A stretch of 64,000 bases of DNA from Nocardia inohanensis NBRC 100128 (GTDB lineage Bacteria; Actinomycetota; Actinomycetes; Mycobacteriales; Mycobacteriaceae): contig NZ_BDBK01000002.1 of the NCBI RefSeq assembly GCF_001612945.1, positions 496,001-560,000 on the forward strand. Direction: 5' to 3'. Positions 55,924 to 64,000 of the stretch are shown here, in pieces. A program made the position numbers and the translations under genes. The notes under the pieces were generated by a model that saw only the letters and a list, made by a program, of their open reading frames with translations, ran no database searches and had not been told where the DNA came from. Positions within the stretch are counted from its first letter, which is position 1. Each line of letters opens with the position of its first letter.

Positions 55924-56804
55924 CCGTGCTGTTCGAGCTGCTGATCCAGCACGGGTACCGGCAGGCAGGTGCGGACGAATCCCGCACCGAAGGAAGTCAA
56001 TTCGACGGTGCGATAGAGCACCTTGGTGCCGAAGCTGGTGCGCTTCAACAGCTTGCGCACCTCCGGCAACGCCTCCAGCAACTGGTAGCGGTTCGGGTTG
56101 CCGAGCGGCTCACGGGAGACATCGATCAGACCGAGCCGGTCCAGATTGGTCAGGTACTCCTCGACCCGATTCGGATAACGCAGGCCCGCGTCTTCGCCGA
56201 GCAGCGTGAATTCGGCTCTGCCGGAAGTCCGTCCGGTCCGTACCGCCAGCGCGGGTTGCGGGCCGTCGAGGTACAGGAAGCGCACGATGCGCGCCTCGTC
56301 CGGGGCCAGCTCACCCAGAATGCGCGCATAGGCCGGATGGCACGTTTCGTCCTCATCGTGGAAATCGGCCGAGCGGCGCAGCAATTCGGCCCCGCGCGCC
56401 CGCAAGGCGGTGGCGGGGGAGACCCCGGCCGCACCGACCGGATCGGCCGCGTCGCCATCGGCCGTGCCGGGCGCCGGCACCCCCAGCGCCTGCCGCACCG
56501 AATGCCGCACCTGCGCACCGGCTTCGGAGAGGATCTCGCGCGGCGGCTGTCCCGCCATGCTGCCGCGCAGGACGACCGAGGTGACGCCGAGCGCCGTGCT
56601 CAGACTCCACACGCTCGCCTCGACCGCGGCCGACATGGCAACGCGCACAACACTCGTGGTGGTGCGCACCGGTCCCGCCGACGCGGGGCGCGGCGCCGTC
56701 ACCACCGGCAGCGGTGCGCTCTCGCGCAGCACGATCTCGGTGGAGGTCTCCGCGCCGATATCCGCGGGTTCGTCCTCGCCCGAGCCGGATTCGCTCATAC
56801 CCAT
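55920..56804 (-). CDS. Abi-alpha (DUF4393)-like protein A
   Basis: 294 residues. The central and C-terminal part matches the Abi-alpha pattern: a helix with LRARGAELLRRSADFHD, then HPAYARILGELAPDEARIVRFL, an insertion, RYPNRVEEYLTNLDRLGLID and a C-terminal helix. The N-terminal 90 residues are disordered. It overlaps the DUF445 stop by 10 bases and is coupled to it. It shares this core with the divergent protein at 58468. Abi-alpha proteins are named from phage abortive infection in lactococci, but most members, including this one, are uncharacterised. Confidence 0.68.
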   Translation of the reverse strand: MGMSESGSGEDEPADIGAETSTEIVLRESAPLPVVTAPRPASAGPVRTTTSVVRVAMSAAVEASVWSLSTALGVTSVVLRGSMAGQPPREILSEAGAQVRHSVRQALGVPAPGTADGDAADPVGAAGVSPATALRARGAELLRRSADFHDEDETCHPAYARILGELAPDEARIVRFLYLDGPQPALAVRTGRTSGRAEFTLLGEDAGLRYPNRVEEYLTNLDRLGLIDVSREPLGNPNRYQLLEALPEVRKLLKRTSFGTKVLYRTVELTSFGAGFVRTCLPVPVLDQQLEQHG

Positions 56805-58117
56805 GTGGTAGCCACTCCCGTTCCGAAGATCAGGAGATGAGCGTATCCGGCCAGCAGCCCCAACACGCCGCCATGGACGAACAAAAGCCATTCGTCTTGT
56901 TTGATGGCCGAACGCAGCATGTCCACGAACTCCGGCGGGGGCAGCGCCGACATTTGTTTGGCGATGTACTCCTGGACCTGCTTGCCCTGCTTGACATTGA
57001 AGGCCGGGTCGGCGAACGCGACGGGTGCGATCTGCATGGTCTCGGAGGTGATGCTGGCCTGCAACGAGTCGTACTCGCGGCTGCCGAGCGCGAACTTCAC
57101 CACCGAGCGCGCCGGTCCCAGCGCCCGATCGGCCGCAGGCTTGAGAGTGTCCTCCAGCATCTGCATGGTGCGATCCGAGCGCGGGCCGTTCATCAGTTCG
57201 TCGCCGATATTGGCGAAGGTCATCACCTCGCTGGCCACCAGATCCGCGTAGCCCTCGGTGATCTCGTCCTGCCGCTTGATGAGCAGCCCCTGCCGCCACG
57301 GGCACCACCACTTCGGATAGGCCGGAGCGAAGATCATGTTGATGCCGATCCAGTTGACCACCCAGCCGATGACCACGCCGCCCAGCGGCAGCACCGCCAG
57401 CGCCGACCAACCGGTCAGATGCAGGATCCCGACCAGCACCAGGCCCATGGGCGCGCCGAAGTAGAACCCGAAGTTCTGCATGAATCGCAGTTCCTTGGCC
57501 CCCAGCACCTGGAACACCGAGTTCAGCATCTGCGGCCGCGCCTGGAAGTAGCGGATAACCATCGATTTCACGTCGAGCAACTGATCGATGTTGTTGCCGA
57601 GTTCGTCGGTGAGTTCCCGCAGAATGCTCGGCAGTTGCTCGGCCACCCGCGCGTGCACCATCTCGCGCACCCCATTGGGCAGGTTGTACCAAAGCTGCGG
57701 ATGTTCGCGTTTCAAAATGTCTTCGACAATGTCGCGAATCTGAAGCTCTGCAATTTCGGTCAAATGTTCAGCAAGCTTGTCGGGCTCCAGTTCCCGATAG
57801 AAGTCGCCGACATTCCCGAGTTTCGCCAGCCCTTTGTCGACCGCGATCGAGGCCATCTTGTCCGCACGCGACGGAACGATCCCCTGCCAGCCCATTCGCC
57901 CGTCGTACTGCAACAGCGGCAGCACCTGAATCCGCTTGGGCAAGTAGGGAAACAGCGCCGCCAGGCCCGGCATCCGGAAACCGTGGAACGCGAGCGGCTT
58001 GAACAGCATGAGCACGCCGGTCCAGTTGGTGATGTAACCGATGACACCGGTGAACAACGGGATCGTGATCAATTCCAGCAATAGTGTCGGATGAACTCCG
58101 AAAACACTCTCTAACAC
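56795..58117 (-). CDS. DUF445 membrane protein
   Basis: 440 residues. DUF445 membrane proteins have two membrane segments and a large soluble helical region of unknown function. Hydrophobic helices are near the N-terminus (LLLELITIPLFTGVIGYITN), about 240–285 (MGLVLVGILHLTGWSALAVL and VIGWVVNWIGINMI) and at the C-terminus (GVLGLLAGYAHLLIF). NWTGVLMLF and NWIGINMIF are the paired motifs of the family. I start at GTG 58117 because AGGAGG lies five bases upstream. First gene of a two-gene unit with the Abi-alpha-like protein. Confidence 0.82.
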   Translation of the reverse strand: MLESVFGVHPTLLLELITIPLFTGVIGYITNWTGVLMLFKPLAFHGFRMPGLAALFPYLPKRIQVLPLLQYDGRMGWQGIVPSRADKMASIAVDKGLAKLGNVGDFYRELEPDKLAEHLTEIAELQIRDIVEDILKREHPQLWYNLPNGVREMVHARVAEQLPSILRELTDELGNNIDQLLDVKSMVIRYFQARPQMLNSVFQVLGAKELRFMQNFGFYFGAPMGLVLVGILHLTGWSALAVLPLGGVVIGWVVNWIGINMIFAPAYPKWWCPWRQGLLIKRQDEITEGYADLVASEVMTFANIGDELMNGPRSDRTMQMLEDTLKPAADRALGPARSVVKFALGSREYDSLQASITSETMQIAPVAFADPAFNVKQGKQVQEYIAKQMSALPPPEFVDMLRSAIKQDEWLLFVHGGVLGLLAGYAHLLIFGTGVATTWV

Positions 58118-58467
58118 GACACCCTCCTGCCGACCCGCACACCGGAACCGCCGCCGGCGCATCAACCCCATCGGCCGATTCGGACCTTACTGGTTCTTTA
58201 GGAATCGAGTCCAGTGACGGAGTGTCTGGGTCGGAGATCTCGGTCACAGTGGCGGGCCCCGATGTTCCCTCCCCCTGATGAGACCACGAGAATGGCCCTG
58301 ACCACATCCATATCGCCTGTGCTTTGGGGGTGTTGGGGGTCATGCCGGCGGGGTACCGCTCGGTGTGAAGGAAGTAGCCTTCGCATGGTTCGCAGGTTCG
58401 GGGTGCCTGGGACTCGTGCGGCGGCAATAATCTGTGAACGATCTAGTTCACCTGGCGATATTCGGAG
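58118..58467. promoter_or_regulatory. Divergent spacer of the Abi-alpha/DUF445 locus with palindrome
   Basis: 350 bases with no gene. GTGAAC-GATCTA-GTTCAC (58434–58451) is a perfect palindrome 16 bases before the start of the second Abi-alpha-like gene, close enough to cover its ribosome site. Candidate operator coordinating the divergent genes. Confidence 0.5.
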
Positions 58468-59343
58468 ATGGACGTGGCAGACGACAGGACCGGCGAGGTG
58501 GTCCGTCCGGGTTCCCGTGCCGTGGAACGCAGTTCTGATGTGGAGCAGCGGGCTATCAGTAATGAGGCCAGGCTGATTCGCGGGGCGTTCCGGGCGGCGG
58601 GGCTCGCGGTCGGCACCGCGGTGCGCGGTGGTCAGTGGGCGGTCGGGACCAGCTTCGAGGTCACCAAACAACTGACCCAGGCCGCGCTGGACGGCGAGTC
58701 GTCGCAGGATATCGCCGAGCGCACCGGGAACGCGCTGCGGTCGATCGCGCGCAGCGCGCTGGGCGTGACCGAGGGGTCGGTCCGCGAAATCGTCAGCTAC
58801 GTGCCGACTCCCATGGGTGCGCCGCCGCCGTCCATCAACGGTGGGCTGGTGCGCTCGGGGACCAGTGATGAGCTGCGGCGCCGGGGTGACGCGCTGCTCG
58901 CCCGGTCGGCGGATGTGTACTTCACCGAGGATGTGCATCCGGCGTACGACCGGATTCTCGATCAGCTCGCGCCGGACGAGGCGCGGATCCTGCGGTTCAT
59001 GGCGTTGAACGGGCCGCAGCCGTCGGTGGACGTGCGGACCAACCGGCCGCTGGGGATCGGTTCCGAACTGGTGCAAGGTGATCTCACTTCGGTGCCTGAG
59101 CAGGCAGGAGTCCGGTATCCGGACCGCTCACGCCACTACCTGATCAACCTCAGCCGGCTCGGTCTGACCATGACCTCCGAGGATCCGGTGGTGCTTTCGC
59201 GCTACATGGTGCTCGAGGTGCAGCCGGTTGTGGAGACAGCTCTCAAGAAGGCCGGCCGCGTTCCAAAGATCGTCCGAAAGAGCCTGCGCCTGACCGAGTT
59301 CGGCGAGGACTTCTGCGCCACGTGCTTCAGCATCGGTAACTGA
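58468..59343 (+). CDS. Abi-alpha (DUF4393)-like protein B
   Basis: 291 residues and clearly paralogous to the protein at 55920. LRRRGDALLARSADVYFTED, HPAYDRILDQLAPDEARILRF, NGPQPSVDVRTNR and RYPDRSRHYLINLSRLGL align with the corresponding segments. The N-terminal 80 residues carry a helical region (RLIRGAFRAAGLAVGTAVRG) and no signal peptide. Divergent from the DUF445/Abi-alpha A unit across 350 bases, giving an A–DUF445–B arrangement. Start ATG 58468; a GTG two codons in is an alternative. Confidence 0.68.
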   Translation: MDVADDRTGEVVRPGSRAVERSSDVEQRAISNEARLIRGAFRAAGLAVGTAVRGGQWAVGTSFEVTKQLTQAALDGESSQDIAERTGNALRSIARSALGVTEGSVREIVSYVPTPMGAPPPSINGGLVRSGTSDELRRRGDALLARSADVYFTEDVHPAYDRILDQLAPDEARILRFMALNGPQPSVDVRTNRPLGIGSELVQGDLTSVPEQAGVRYPDRSRHYLINLSRLGLTMTSEDPVVLSRYMVLEVQPVVETALKKAGRVPKIVRKSLRLTEFGEDFCATCFSIGN

Positions 59344-59360
59344 GTCTCCCCCGGAGCTCT

Positions 59361-59387
59361 CGGGGGCTCTCGAGGGCGCAGCCCCCG
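59361..59387 (+). terminator. GC-rich hairpin after Abi-alpha B
   Basis: CGGGGGCT and AGCCCCCG form a perfect 8-bp stem 18 bases after the stop, followed by AACCCCCTTG. Similar GC-rich hairpins follow other genes in the window. Confidence 0.4.
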
Positions 59388-59488
59388 AACCCCCTTGACT
59401 GCGCACCACACGCGCCGCTGATAGCAATCCGGTACAGATCTGCCGCAATCGGCGAAGGTTCCGCATCCCTGATGGGATTGTGGGGTGT

Positions 59489-60013
59489 ATGGACTCCGAG
59501 GCCGTCGCCGCTATCAGCCGGTTGAAGTTCCGGTATCTCCGCGCGTTGGACACCAAGGCGTGGGAGGAGTTCGCGGACACGATGGTCCCGGAGGCGACCG
59601 CGACTTATAGCGAATACCTCCAATTCGAATCTCGCGACGCGTTCCTGGCCTTCATGCGCAACACCCTCGGACCGCACGTGATCACCGAACACCGGTGTGA
59701 CCATCCGGAAATCGATGTGGACGGGGATACGGCCACCGGGACCTGGTATCTCGCGGACACGGTCCTCATCCCCGGGCACAATATGCTGCTGCGCGGCGCG
59801 GCCTTCTACTCCGACCAGTACGTCCGATGCGAGGACGGCAAATGGCGGATCGCGCACACCGGCTACGAGCGCACCTATGAGGTCGTGCTGTCACTCTCGG
59901 ACCTGCCGAGCCTGCGCCTTACCTCCAGCAGATGGGGCTTGATCGCCCGCGACCCGGCGGACGCCCCGCGCACCGAGCCATCCGGTCAGGACGGCTCCGG
60001 TACCCTCGGCTGA
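59489..60013 (+). CDS. SnoaL/NTF2-like protein
   Basis: 174 residues with the NTF2-like cone fold pattern: an N-terminal helix pair (AVAAISRLKFRYLRALDTKA followed by WEEFADTMVPEA), the strands TYSEYLQFESRDAFLAFMR, HVITEHRCDHPEIDVDG and the long antiparallel strand RGAAFYSDQYVRCEDGKWRIAHTGYERTYE (in sequence). This resembles nuclear-transport-factor-2/SnoaL domains used as small-molecule isomerases or hydratases. A GTG three codons upstream is an alternative start. Four bases before the convergent prfC stop. Confidence 0.78.
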   Translation: MDSEAVAAISRLKFRYLRALDTKAWEEFADTMVPEATATYSEYLQFESRDAFLAFMRNTLGPHVITEHRCDHPEIDVDGDTATGTWYLADTVLIPGHNMLLRGAAFYSDQYVRCEDGKWRIAHTGYERTYEVVLSLSDLPSLRLTSSRWGLIARDPADAPRTEPSGQDGSGTLG

Positions 60014-60016
60014 CCC

Positions 60017-61642
60017 CTATTCGGTTCCGGCGACCAGCAATTCGAGGGTCAGCTTCGGCATCTCCTTGGTGATGTACTGCAACCGCCACTTGTCCGAGAA
60101 CAGCGCCAGCAGCACGCCGTCGGTCCGGGTGAAGACCTCCACCCCGCGCTGGCGGTTCAACTCCTCCGCCGAGGCGGCATCGGTCTTGCGGGCCAGCTGA
60201 TAGGGCAGATTGTCCAGCTGCGTCTCGACATTGAACTCGCCCAGCATGCGCGCGGTCACCACCTCGAACTGCATGGGACCGACGGCCGCGAGCACCGGCG
60301 AGGCGTCACCGCGAATGTCATTGCGCAGCACCTGCACCACGCCCTCGGAATCGAGCTGATCCATGGCCTTGCGGAACTGCTTGTACTTGCCCGCCGACTG
60401 GGCGCGCAGCACCGCGAAATGCTCGGGCGCGAAGGACGGGATCGGCGGGAACTCCACCTTCTTGTCCACATACAGCGTGTGTCCCGGCGCGAGCGCCGTC
60501 GCGTTCACCAGACCGACCACGTCACCCGGGTAGGCGGTGTCGACGGTGGTGCGTTCCCGGCCGAACACGGTCAGCGCGTACTTGGTGGCGAACGGCCGCC
60601 CGGTCTGCGCGTGCGTCACCACCATGCCGCGCTCGAACTCGCCCGACACGATGCGCATGAACGCCAGCCGGTCCCGGTGCGCGGTGTCCATCCCCGCCTG
60701 CACCTTGAAGATGACGGCGCTGAACGGCTGCGTGGTCTCGCGCGGATTCCCGTTCACGTCCTTGCGCCCGCGCGGCGGCGGCGCGAGCTCGACGAGCGTG
60801 TCGAGCAGTTGGCGCACACCGAAATTCAGCATGGCGGAGGCATAGATGACCGGCGAGGTGTGCCCCGCCAGGAACAGTTCCTGATCGTGATCCTGCCCCG
60901 CCGCCGAGAGCAGTTCGCTCTCCTCGGCCGCGGTCACCCACACATCGCCTTCGCGCTCCAGCGCCTGCTCGGGCGTGTAGTGCTCCTCGGGCGCGATGGT
61001 CGCGCCACCCGCGGTCCGGGTGAAGTGAATGTATTCGGTGGCCGCCCCGTCCTCGCCGCGCCGCAGCAGCCCCCGGAAATCCCCGGCGATACCGACCGGC
61101 AGGAACAACGGGGTAGGCGTGAGCCCGATCCGATCGACGATCTCATCGAGCAACTCCAGCGGAGCCTGCCCCGGCCGGTCCCACTTGTTGATCACGGTGA
61201 TAACCGGAATCCCCCGGTCACGCGCGACCTGGAACAGCTTGAGCGTCTGCGGTTCCAGCCCCTTCGCGGCATCGATCAGCATCACCGCCGCATCGACCGC
61301 GGTAAGCACGCGATAGGTGTCCTCCGAGAAGTCGGAGTGCCCCGGCGTATCAACCAGGTTGATCACGCAGTCCCCGTACTCGAACTGCAAAGCGGTCGAG
61401 CTCACCGAGATACCGCGCGCCTTCTCCATCTCCATCCAGTCGGAAACGGTCGACCGCCGCCCCGCCTTGCCATGAATGGCCCCCGCCTCGGAGATCATCT
61501 TCGCGTGCAGCGCCAGCGCCTCGGTAAGCGTCGACTTACCGGCGTCAGGATGCGAGATCACCGCGAACGTACGCCGCCGTGCCGCCTCATCGGCCAGCCG
61601 TCCCGAGGACGATGCGGGCGCGCTGGAGGTCGGGGAACTCAC
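60017..61642 (-). CDS. prfC: Peptide chain release factor 3
   Basis: 541-residue translational GTPase that recycles RF1 and RF2. The G-domain motifs are SHPDAGKST (G1), RGISVSSTALQF (G2 region), VDTPGHSDFSEDTYR (G3) and NKWDR (G4, with W in place of the usual L). The C-terminal domains include PVLAAVGPMQFEV. I start at GTG 61642 because AAAAAGGAG lies five bases upstream; a TTG eight codons earlier is less likely. Confidence 0.95.
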   Translation of the reverse strand: MSSPTSSAPASSSGRLADEAARRRTFAVISHPDAGKSTLTEALALHAKMISEAGAIHGKAGRRSTVSDWMEMEKARGISVSSTALQFEYGDCVINLVDTPGHSDFSEDTYRVLTAVDAAVMLIDAAKGLEPQTLKLFQVARDRGIPVITVINKWDRPGQAPLELLDEIVDRIGLTPTPLFLPVGIAGDFRGLLRRGEDGAATEYIHFTRTAGGATIAPEEHYTPEQALEREGDVWVTAAEESELLSAAGQDHDQELFLAGHTSPVIYASAMLNFGVRQLLDTLVELAPPPRGRKDVNGNPRETTQPFSAVIFKVQAGMDTAHRDRLAFMRIVSGEFERGMVVTHAQTGRPFATKYALTVFGRERTTVDTAYPGDVVGLVNATALAPGHTLYVDKKVEFPPIPSFAPEHFAVLRAQSAGKYKQFRKAMDQLDSEGVVQVLRNDIRGDASPVLAAVGPMQFEVVTARMLGEFNVETQLDNLPYQLARKTDAASAEELNRQRGVEVFTRTDGVLLALFSDKWRLQYITKEMPKLTLELLVAGTE

Positions 61643-61684
61643 GGGGACTCCTTTTTGTGCAGACAAGGCAACCCGACCAGGGTA

Positions 61685-62248
61685 CTAGGCGAGGTGTCGC
61701 GCGACCGCTCCGGCCACCAGGCCCCCGGTATCGGCGCCGGGGGCGATGGCTTCGATGCTGCGGTTGACCGTCACGGTGGCGATGCCGTGCAGGTTGGTCC
61801 AGAGGTTGAGGGCGCGTTCGCCGGTGGGGTCGTCGGTGGCGGCGGCGACGAGGTTGCGCCACCAGGTGAACATGGGGCGGGTGGTGGTGCGGCGGAGGTC
61901 TTCGCCGGCGCCTTCCAGGAGGTCGTGGCGGAACATGAGGGTGAACATTTCCGGGCGTTCGACGGCGAAGGTGAGGTAGGCGCGGCCGGCTCGCTCCACC
62001 CGTTCGTGTGGCGTATCCCCTTGTGCCGCTTCGAGTCTGGATTTCAGGTCGGTGTAGCCGCGTGCGGCGACGGCCGCCAGCAGGGAATTGTGGGTGGGGA
62101 AGTAGCGGCGGGGGGCGCCGTGGGAGACGCCGGTTTCGCGGGCGATCGCGCGTAGGCCGAGTTGGCTCGCGCCTACCTGTTCGAGCATCTCGACGCCGGC
62201 GCTGACCAACCGTTCCCGCAACGGTTCCACGACTTCCATGACGGTCAT
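61685..62248 (-). CDS. TetR-family regulator (WHG-domain type)
   Basis: 187 residues. LVSAGVEMLEQVGASQLGLR, then IARETGVSHGAPRRYFPTHN is the DNA-binding domain; the HGAPRRYF sequence is characteristic of TetR members with a WHG C-terminal domain. A 44-bp perfect palindrome lies between it and the divergent acyltransferase and is its probable operator. Confidence 0.9.
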   Translation of the reverse strand: MTVMEVVEPLRERLVSAGVEMLEQVGASQLGLRAIARETGVSHGAPRRYFPTHNSLLAAVAARGYTDLKSRLEAAQGDTPHERVERAGRAYLTFAVERPEMFTLMFRHDLLEGAGEDLRRTTTRPMFTWWRNLVAAATDDPTGERALNLWTNLHGIATVTVNRSIEAIAPGADTGGLVAGAVARHLA

Positions 62249-62271
62249 TCTGGTCGCCTTTCCGCCGAAAC

Positions 62272-62315
62272 TGTTGTAGACACTGTCTATCAGATGGTAG
62301 ACAGTGTCTACAACA
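62272..62315. promoter_or_regulatory. 44-bp perfect palindrome, TetR operator
   Basis: Two 18-bp arms (62272–62289 and 62298–62315), exact inverted repeats of TGTTGTAGACACTGTCTA, around an 8-base spacer. Each arm holds TAGACA-N-TGTCTA, so two adjacent dimer sites are possible. Midway between the divergent TetR and acyltransferase starts. Confidence 0.75.
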
Positions 62316-62334
62316 TTCTTTCGGGGAGGTATTC

Positions 62335-62997
62335 ATGTGGTATCGGCTGTTGAAATATGTGCTGGTGGGGCCGGTGCTCCGACTGGTCGGCCGACCCAAG
62401 GTCGAAGGGCTGCACCATGTTCCGCAGGACGGGCCGGTGATCATCGCGGCCAACCATCTGGCGGTGGTGGATTCGCTGTACCTGTGCCTGGTGCTGGACC
62501 GGCCGGTCACCTTCATCGCCAAGCAGGAGTACTTCACCGGTAATGGGTTCCGGGGGCGCATCAATCGGTGGGTGATGAAGGCGACCGGTCAGGTGCCGGT
62601 GGATCGCACCGGCGGCACGGCCGGGTCGGATTCGCTGGCGGCGGCGACCCGCATTCTCGAAGGCGGCGGCATCTGGGGCATTCACCCCGAGGGGACGCGG
62701 TCCCCCGACGGTCGTATCTACCGGGGGCGCACCGGCGTGATCCGGGTCGCGATGGAAACCGGCGCACCCGTGGTCCCGGTGGTGCTCTCCGGAACCGATA
62801 GGGTCAACCCGCGCAATCGCAAGCTGCTGCGGTTCGCGAAGGTTCGCATCTCCTTCGGTCGCCCGCGGTATTTCCTGCCCGCCGATCAGCAGGGCGTGCG
62901 CACCGCCACCGATGAACTGATGGCCGACCTGGTCCGCCGCTCCGGCCGCCCCTATGTCGATTGCTACGCCGCGTCTTTCAAGAAGACCGCCGCTTAG
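62335..62997 (+). CDS. 1-acylglycerol-3-phosphate acyltransferase-like protein
   Basis: 220 residues of the PlsC/LPLAT family. The catalytic NHX4D is NHLAVVD, and the glycerolipid motif is HPEGTRSPDG. It transfers an acyl group to a lysophospholipid or similar acceptor at the membrane. A hydrophobic stretch lies at the N-terminus (YRLLKYVLVGPVLRLVG). It is divergent from the TetR gene and likely repressed by it through the palindrome just upstream. Ends before a strong hairpin. Confidence 0.88.
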   Translation: MWYRLLKYVLVGPVLRLVGRPKVEGLHHVPQDGPVIIAANHLAVVDSLYLCLVLDRPVTFIAKQEYFTGNGFRGRINRWVMKATGQVPVDRTGGTAGSDSLAAATRILEGGGIWGIHPEGTRSPDGRIYRGRTGVIRVAMETGAPVVPVVLSGTDRVNPRNRKLLRFAKVRISFGRPRYFLPADQQGVRTATDELMADLVRRSGRPYVDCYAASFKKTAA

Positions 62998-63000
62998 CAA

Positions 63001-63043
63001 GCGTTTCGGGGGCTCGGGGGCAGGTCCCGCGAAACGCCCTTTT
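63001..63043 (+). terminator. Rho-independent terminator after the acyltransferase
   Basis: GCGTTTCG and CGAAACGC arms (63001–63008 and 63030–63037), extended inside by GGG/CCC, followed by CCTTTTC. The remaining bases to 63284 contain no gene and include the rplY promoter and leader. Confidence 0.7.
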
Positions 63044-63284
63044 CTTGCGGGGGCGCAGGCGTGGAACCCCCGCGGCAAAGCGGGAATTTCTGCATGTTAG
63101 AGTTCTCAGGTTGTCTCGGCGAGGGTGTGGCACAAGCTGCCCACCGTGATCGACGCGGCTCGGCCACCTCAGCCGTCCCCGTTCGTTCTTCGCCGATGAC
63201 GAAGCAGACGAACACAGTCAGGGTGCACAGTCCCCTGGCGACAGCTGACATTACAGCCCGGACGAGCCGTAGGAGTAGACAATC

Positions 63285-63893
63285 ATGTCCGACGCCAGCC
63301 TTCTCGCAGCCTCTGTACGCACCGAGTTCGGCAAGGGCGCTGCCCGCCGTACCCGTCGTGACGGCAATGTGCCCGCCGTGCTCTACGGCCACAACGAAGA
63401 GCCGCAGCACCTGTCGATCAACGCGCGCGATTTCGCCGCCATCCTGCGTGAGCACGGCACCAACGCCGTGCTGAACCTGGACATCGCGGGCAAGAAGCAG
63501 CTGGCGCTGACCAAGTCGGTCGTCGTGCACCCGATCCGTCGCTACATCGAGCACGCCGACCTGCTGATCGTGCGTCGTGGCGAGAAGGTCACCGCCGACG
63601 TGCACGTCAACCTGGTCGGCGAGGCCGCCTCCGGCACCCTGGTCACCCAGGAGACCACCACCCTCTCCATCGAGGTCGAGGCCCTGCACATCCCCGAGTC
63701 CATCGACGTGTCGATCGAGGGCATCGAGGCCGGCACCCAGATCCTCGCGGGCTCCATCGAGCTGCCGAAGGGCTCCACCCTGGCCGGCGACGCCGAGGCC
63801 CTGATCGTGAACATCATCGCCGCCCCGGCCTCCGCCGCCGAGGTCGAGGCCGCCGCCGAGGAAGCCGCCGCCGCTGAGGAAGCCGCCGAATAA
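63285..63893 (+). CDS. rplY: 50S ribosomal protein L25 (general stress form, Ctc)
   Basis: 202 residues. The N-terminal L25 domain, with [20 protein letters not shown] and [13 protein letters not shown], binds 5S rRNA, followed by the TL5/Ctc C-terminal beta domain and an Ala/Glu-rich tail ([14 protein letters not shown]). Start ATG after TAGGAG. Followed 43 bases later by pth, the conserved order. Confidence 0.95.
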   Translation: MSDASLLAASVRTEFGKGAARRTRRDGNVPAVLYGHNEEPQHLSINARDFAAILREHGTNAVLNLDIAGKKQLALTKSVVVHPIRRYIEHADLLIVRRGEKVTADVHVNLVGEAASGTLVTQETTTLSIEVEALHIPESIDVSIEGIEAGTQILAGSIELPKGSTLAGDAEALIVNIIAAPASAAEVEAAAEEAAAAEEAAE

Positions 63894-63936
63894 TTCGGTC
63901 CCCCAACGGTTTCCGGACTGAGGCGACAGCTGTCCT

Positions 63937-64000
63937 ATGACTGAGCCATCGGCCGGGCCCGCGCTCGTGGTCGGACTGGGTAATCCCGGACCCGAGTACG
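63937..64000 (+). CDS. pth: Peptidyl-tRNA hydrolase, 5' end
   Basis: The first 21 codons before the window edge translate to a start followed by LVVGLGNPGPEY, the N-terminal motif of peptidyl-tRNA hydrolase, which frees tRNA from prematurely released peptidyl-tRNA. Position directly after rplY is the conserved one. Only the beginning is present, so nothing about integrity can be said. Confidence 0.92.
   Translation, partial: MTEPSAGPALVVGLGNPGPEY

Noticed and set aside
60419..62155. A 578-codon open frame on the plus strand
   Set aside because: Antisense to prfC and the adjacent TetR gene, with low-complexity Arg/Gly content.

Overview
The window is high-GC actinobacterial DNA, most likely from a Nocardia species. 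Three things point there. First, the backbone pmt–rsmI … metG–tatD–rpfB … ksgA … ispE–ABC-F … rplY–pth follows the gene order around Rv1002c–Rv1015c of Mycobacterium tuberculosis (from memory). Second, a GNAT-like/moeY/GGDEF-EAL operon matches Rv1356c–Rv1354c. Third, a thiolase pair, an adenylating enzyme and a reductase match the nocardiolactone (nltABCD) beta-lactone cluster described from pathogenic Nocardia. No insertion sequence, prophage or CRISPR array is visible.

Layout. 1–5.0 kb: an MFS exporter, a beta-lactamase-fold hydrolase, small zinc-binding and disordered proteins, a secreted protein and tRNA-Ala(CGC). 5–8.4 kb: TetR, family-5 uracil-DNA glycosylase, a TRIC-type channel and a coupled pair of GyrI-like proteins. 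8.6–13.4 kb: the GNAT-like/MoeY/cyclic-di-GMP operon. 13.4–19.2 kb: SDR, SoxR divergent from arginine deiminase, GntR, protein mannosyltransferase and rsmI. 19.1–27.6 kb: a minus-strand cluster nltA–nltB–nltC–small membrane protein–nltD–PapA-like acyltransferase–MMPL exporter, divergent from a secreted SMP-30-like propeller. 29–34 kb: MarR with two cupins, a second secreted beta-sandwich protein, a methyltransferase and three regulators. 34–41 kb: metG, tatD, rpfB, SDR, secreted lipase and ksgA. 40.8–50 kb: an LpqN-like protein and a truncated copy in frame behind an SRPBCC gene, a SWIM/helical-repeat pair, and a copper operon with a CsoR-type operator. 49.7–59.3 kb: TetR/SDR, ispE, ABC-F, LysR/DapA-like, and two Abi-alpha-like proteins flanking a DUF445 membrane protein. 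59.5–64 kb: NTF2-like protein, prfC, TetR with a 44-bp palindromic operator next to an acyltransferase, rplY and the start of pth.

How genes work together. In the lactone cluster, a thiolase subunit with a full Cys-His-Asn triad is paired with a partner lacking it. An OleC-type adenylating enzyme would close the lactone and an OleD-type reductase would reduce the 3-keto intermediate; the acyltransferase and MMPL exporter are plausible tailoring and export partners. The copper genes form a chaperone–His-rich membrane protein–P-type ATPase operon. Several regulators (MarR, SoxR, two TetR) sit beside inverted repeats that look like their own operators.

Coordinates include stop codons. Starts were chosen from Shine-Dalgarno position and family length where visible. 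All functions come from reading sequence and motifs; no database search was run.
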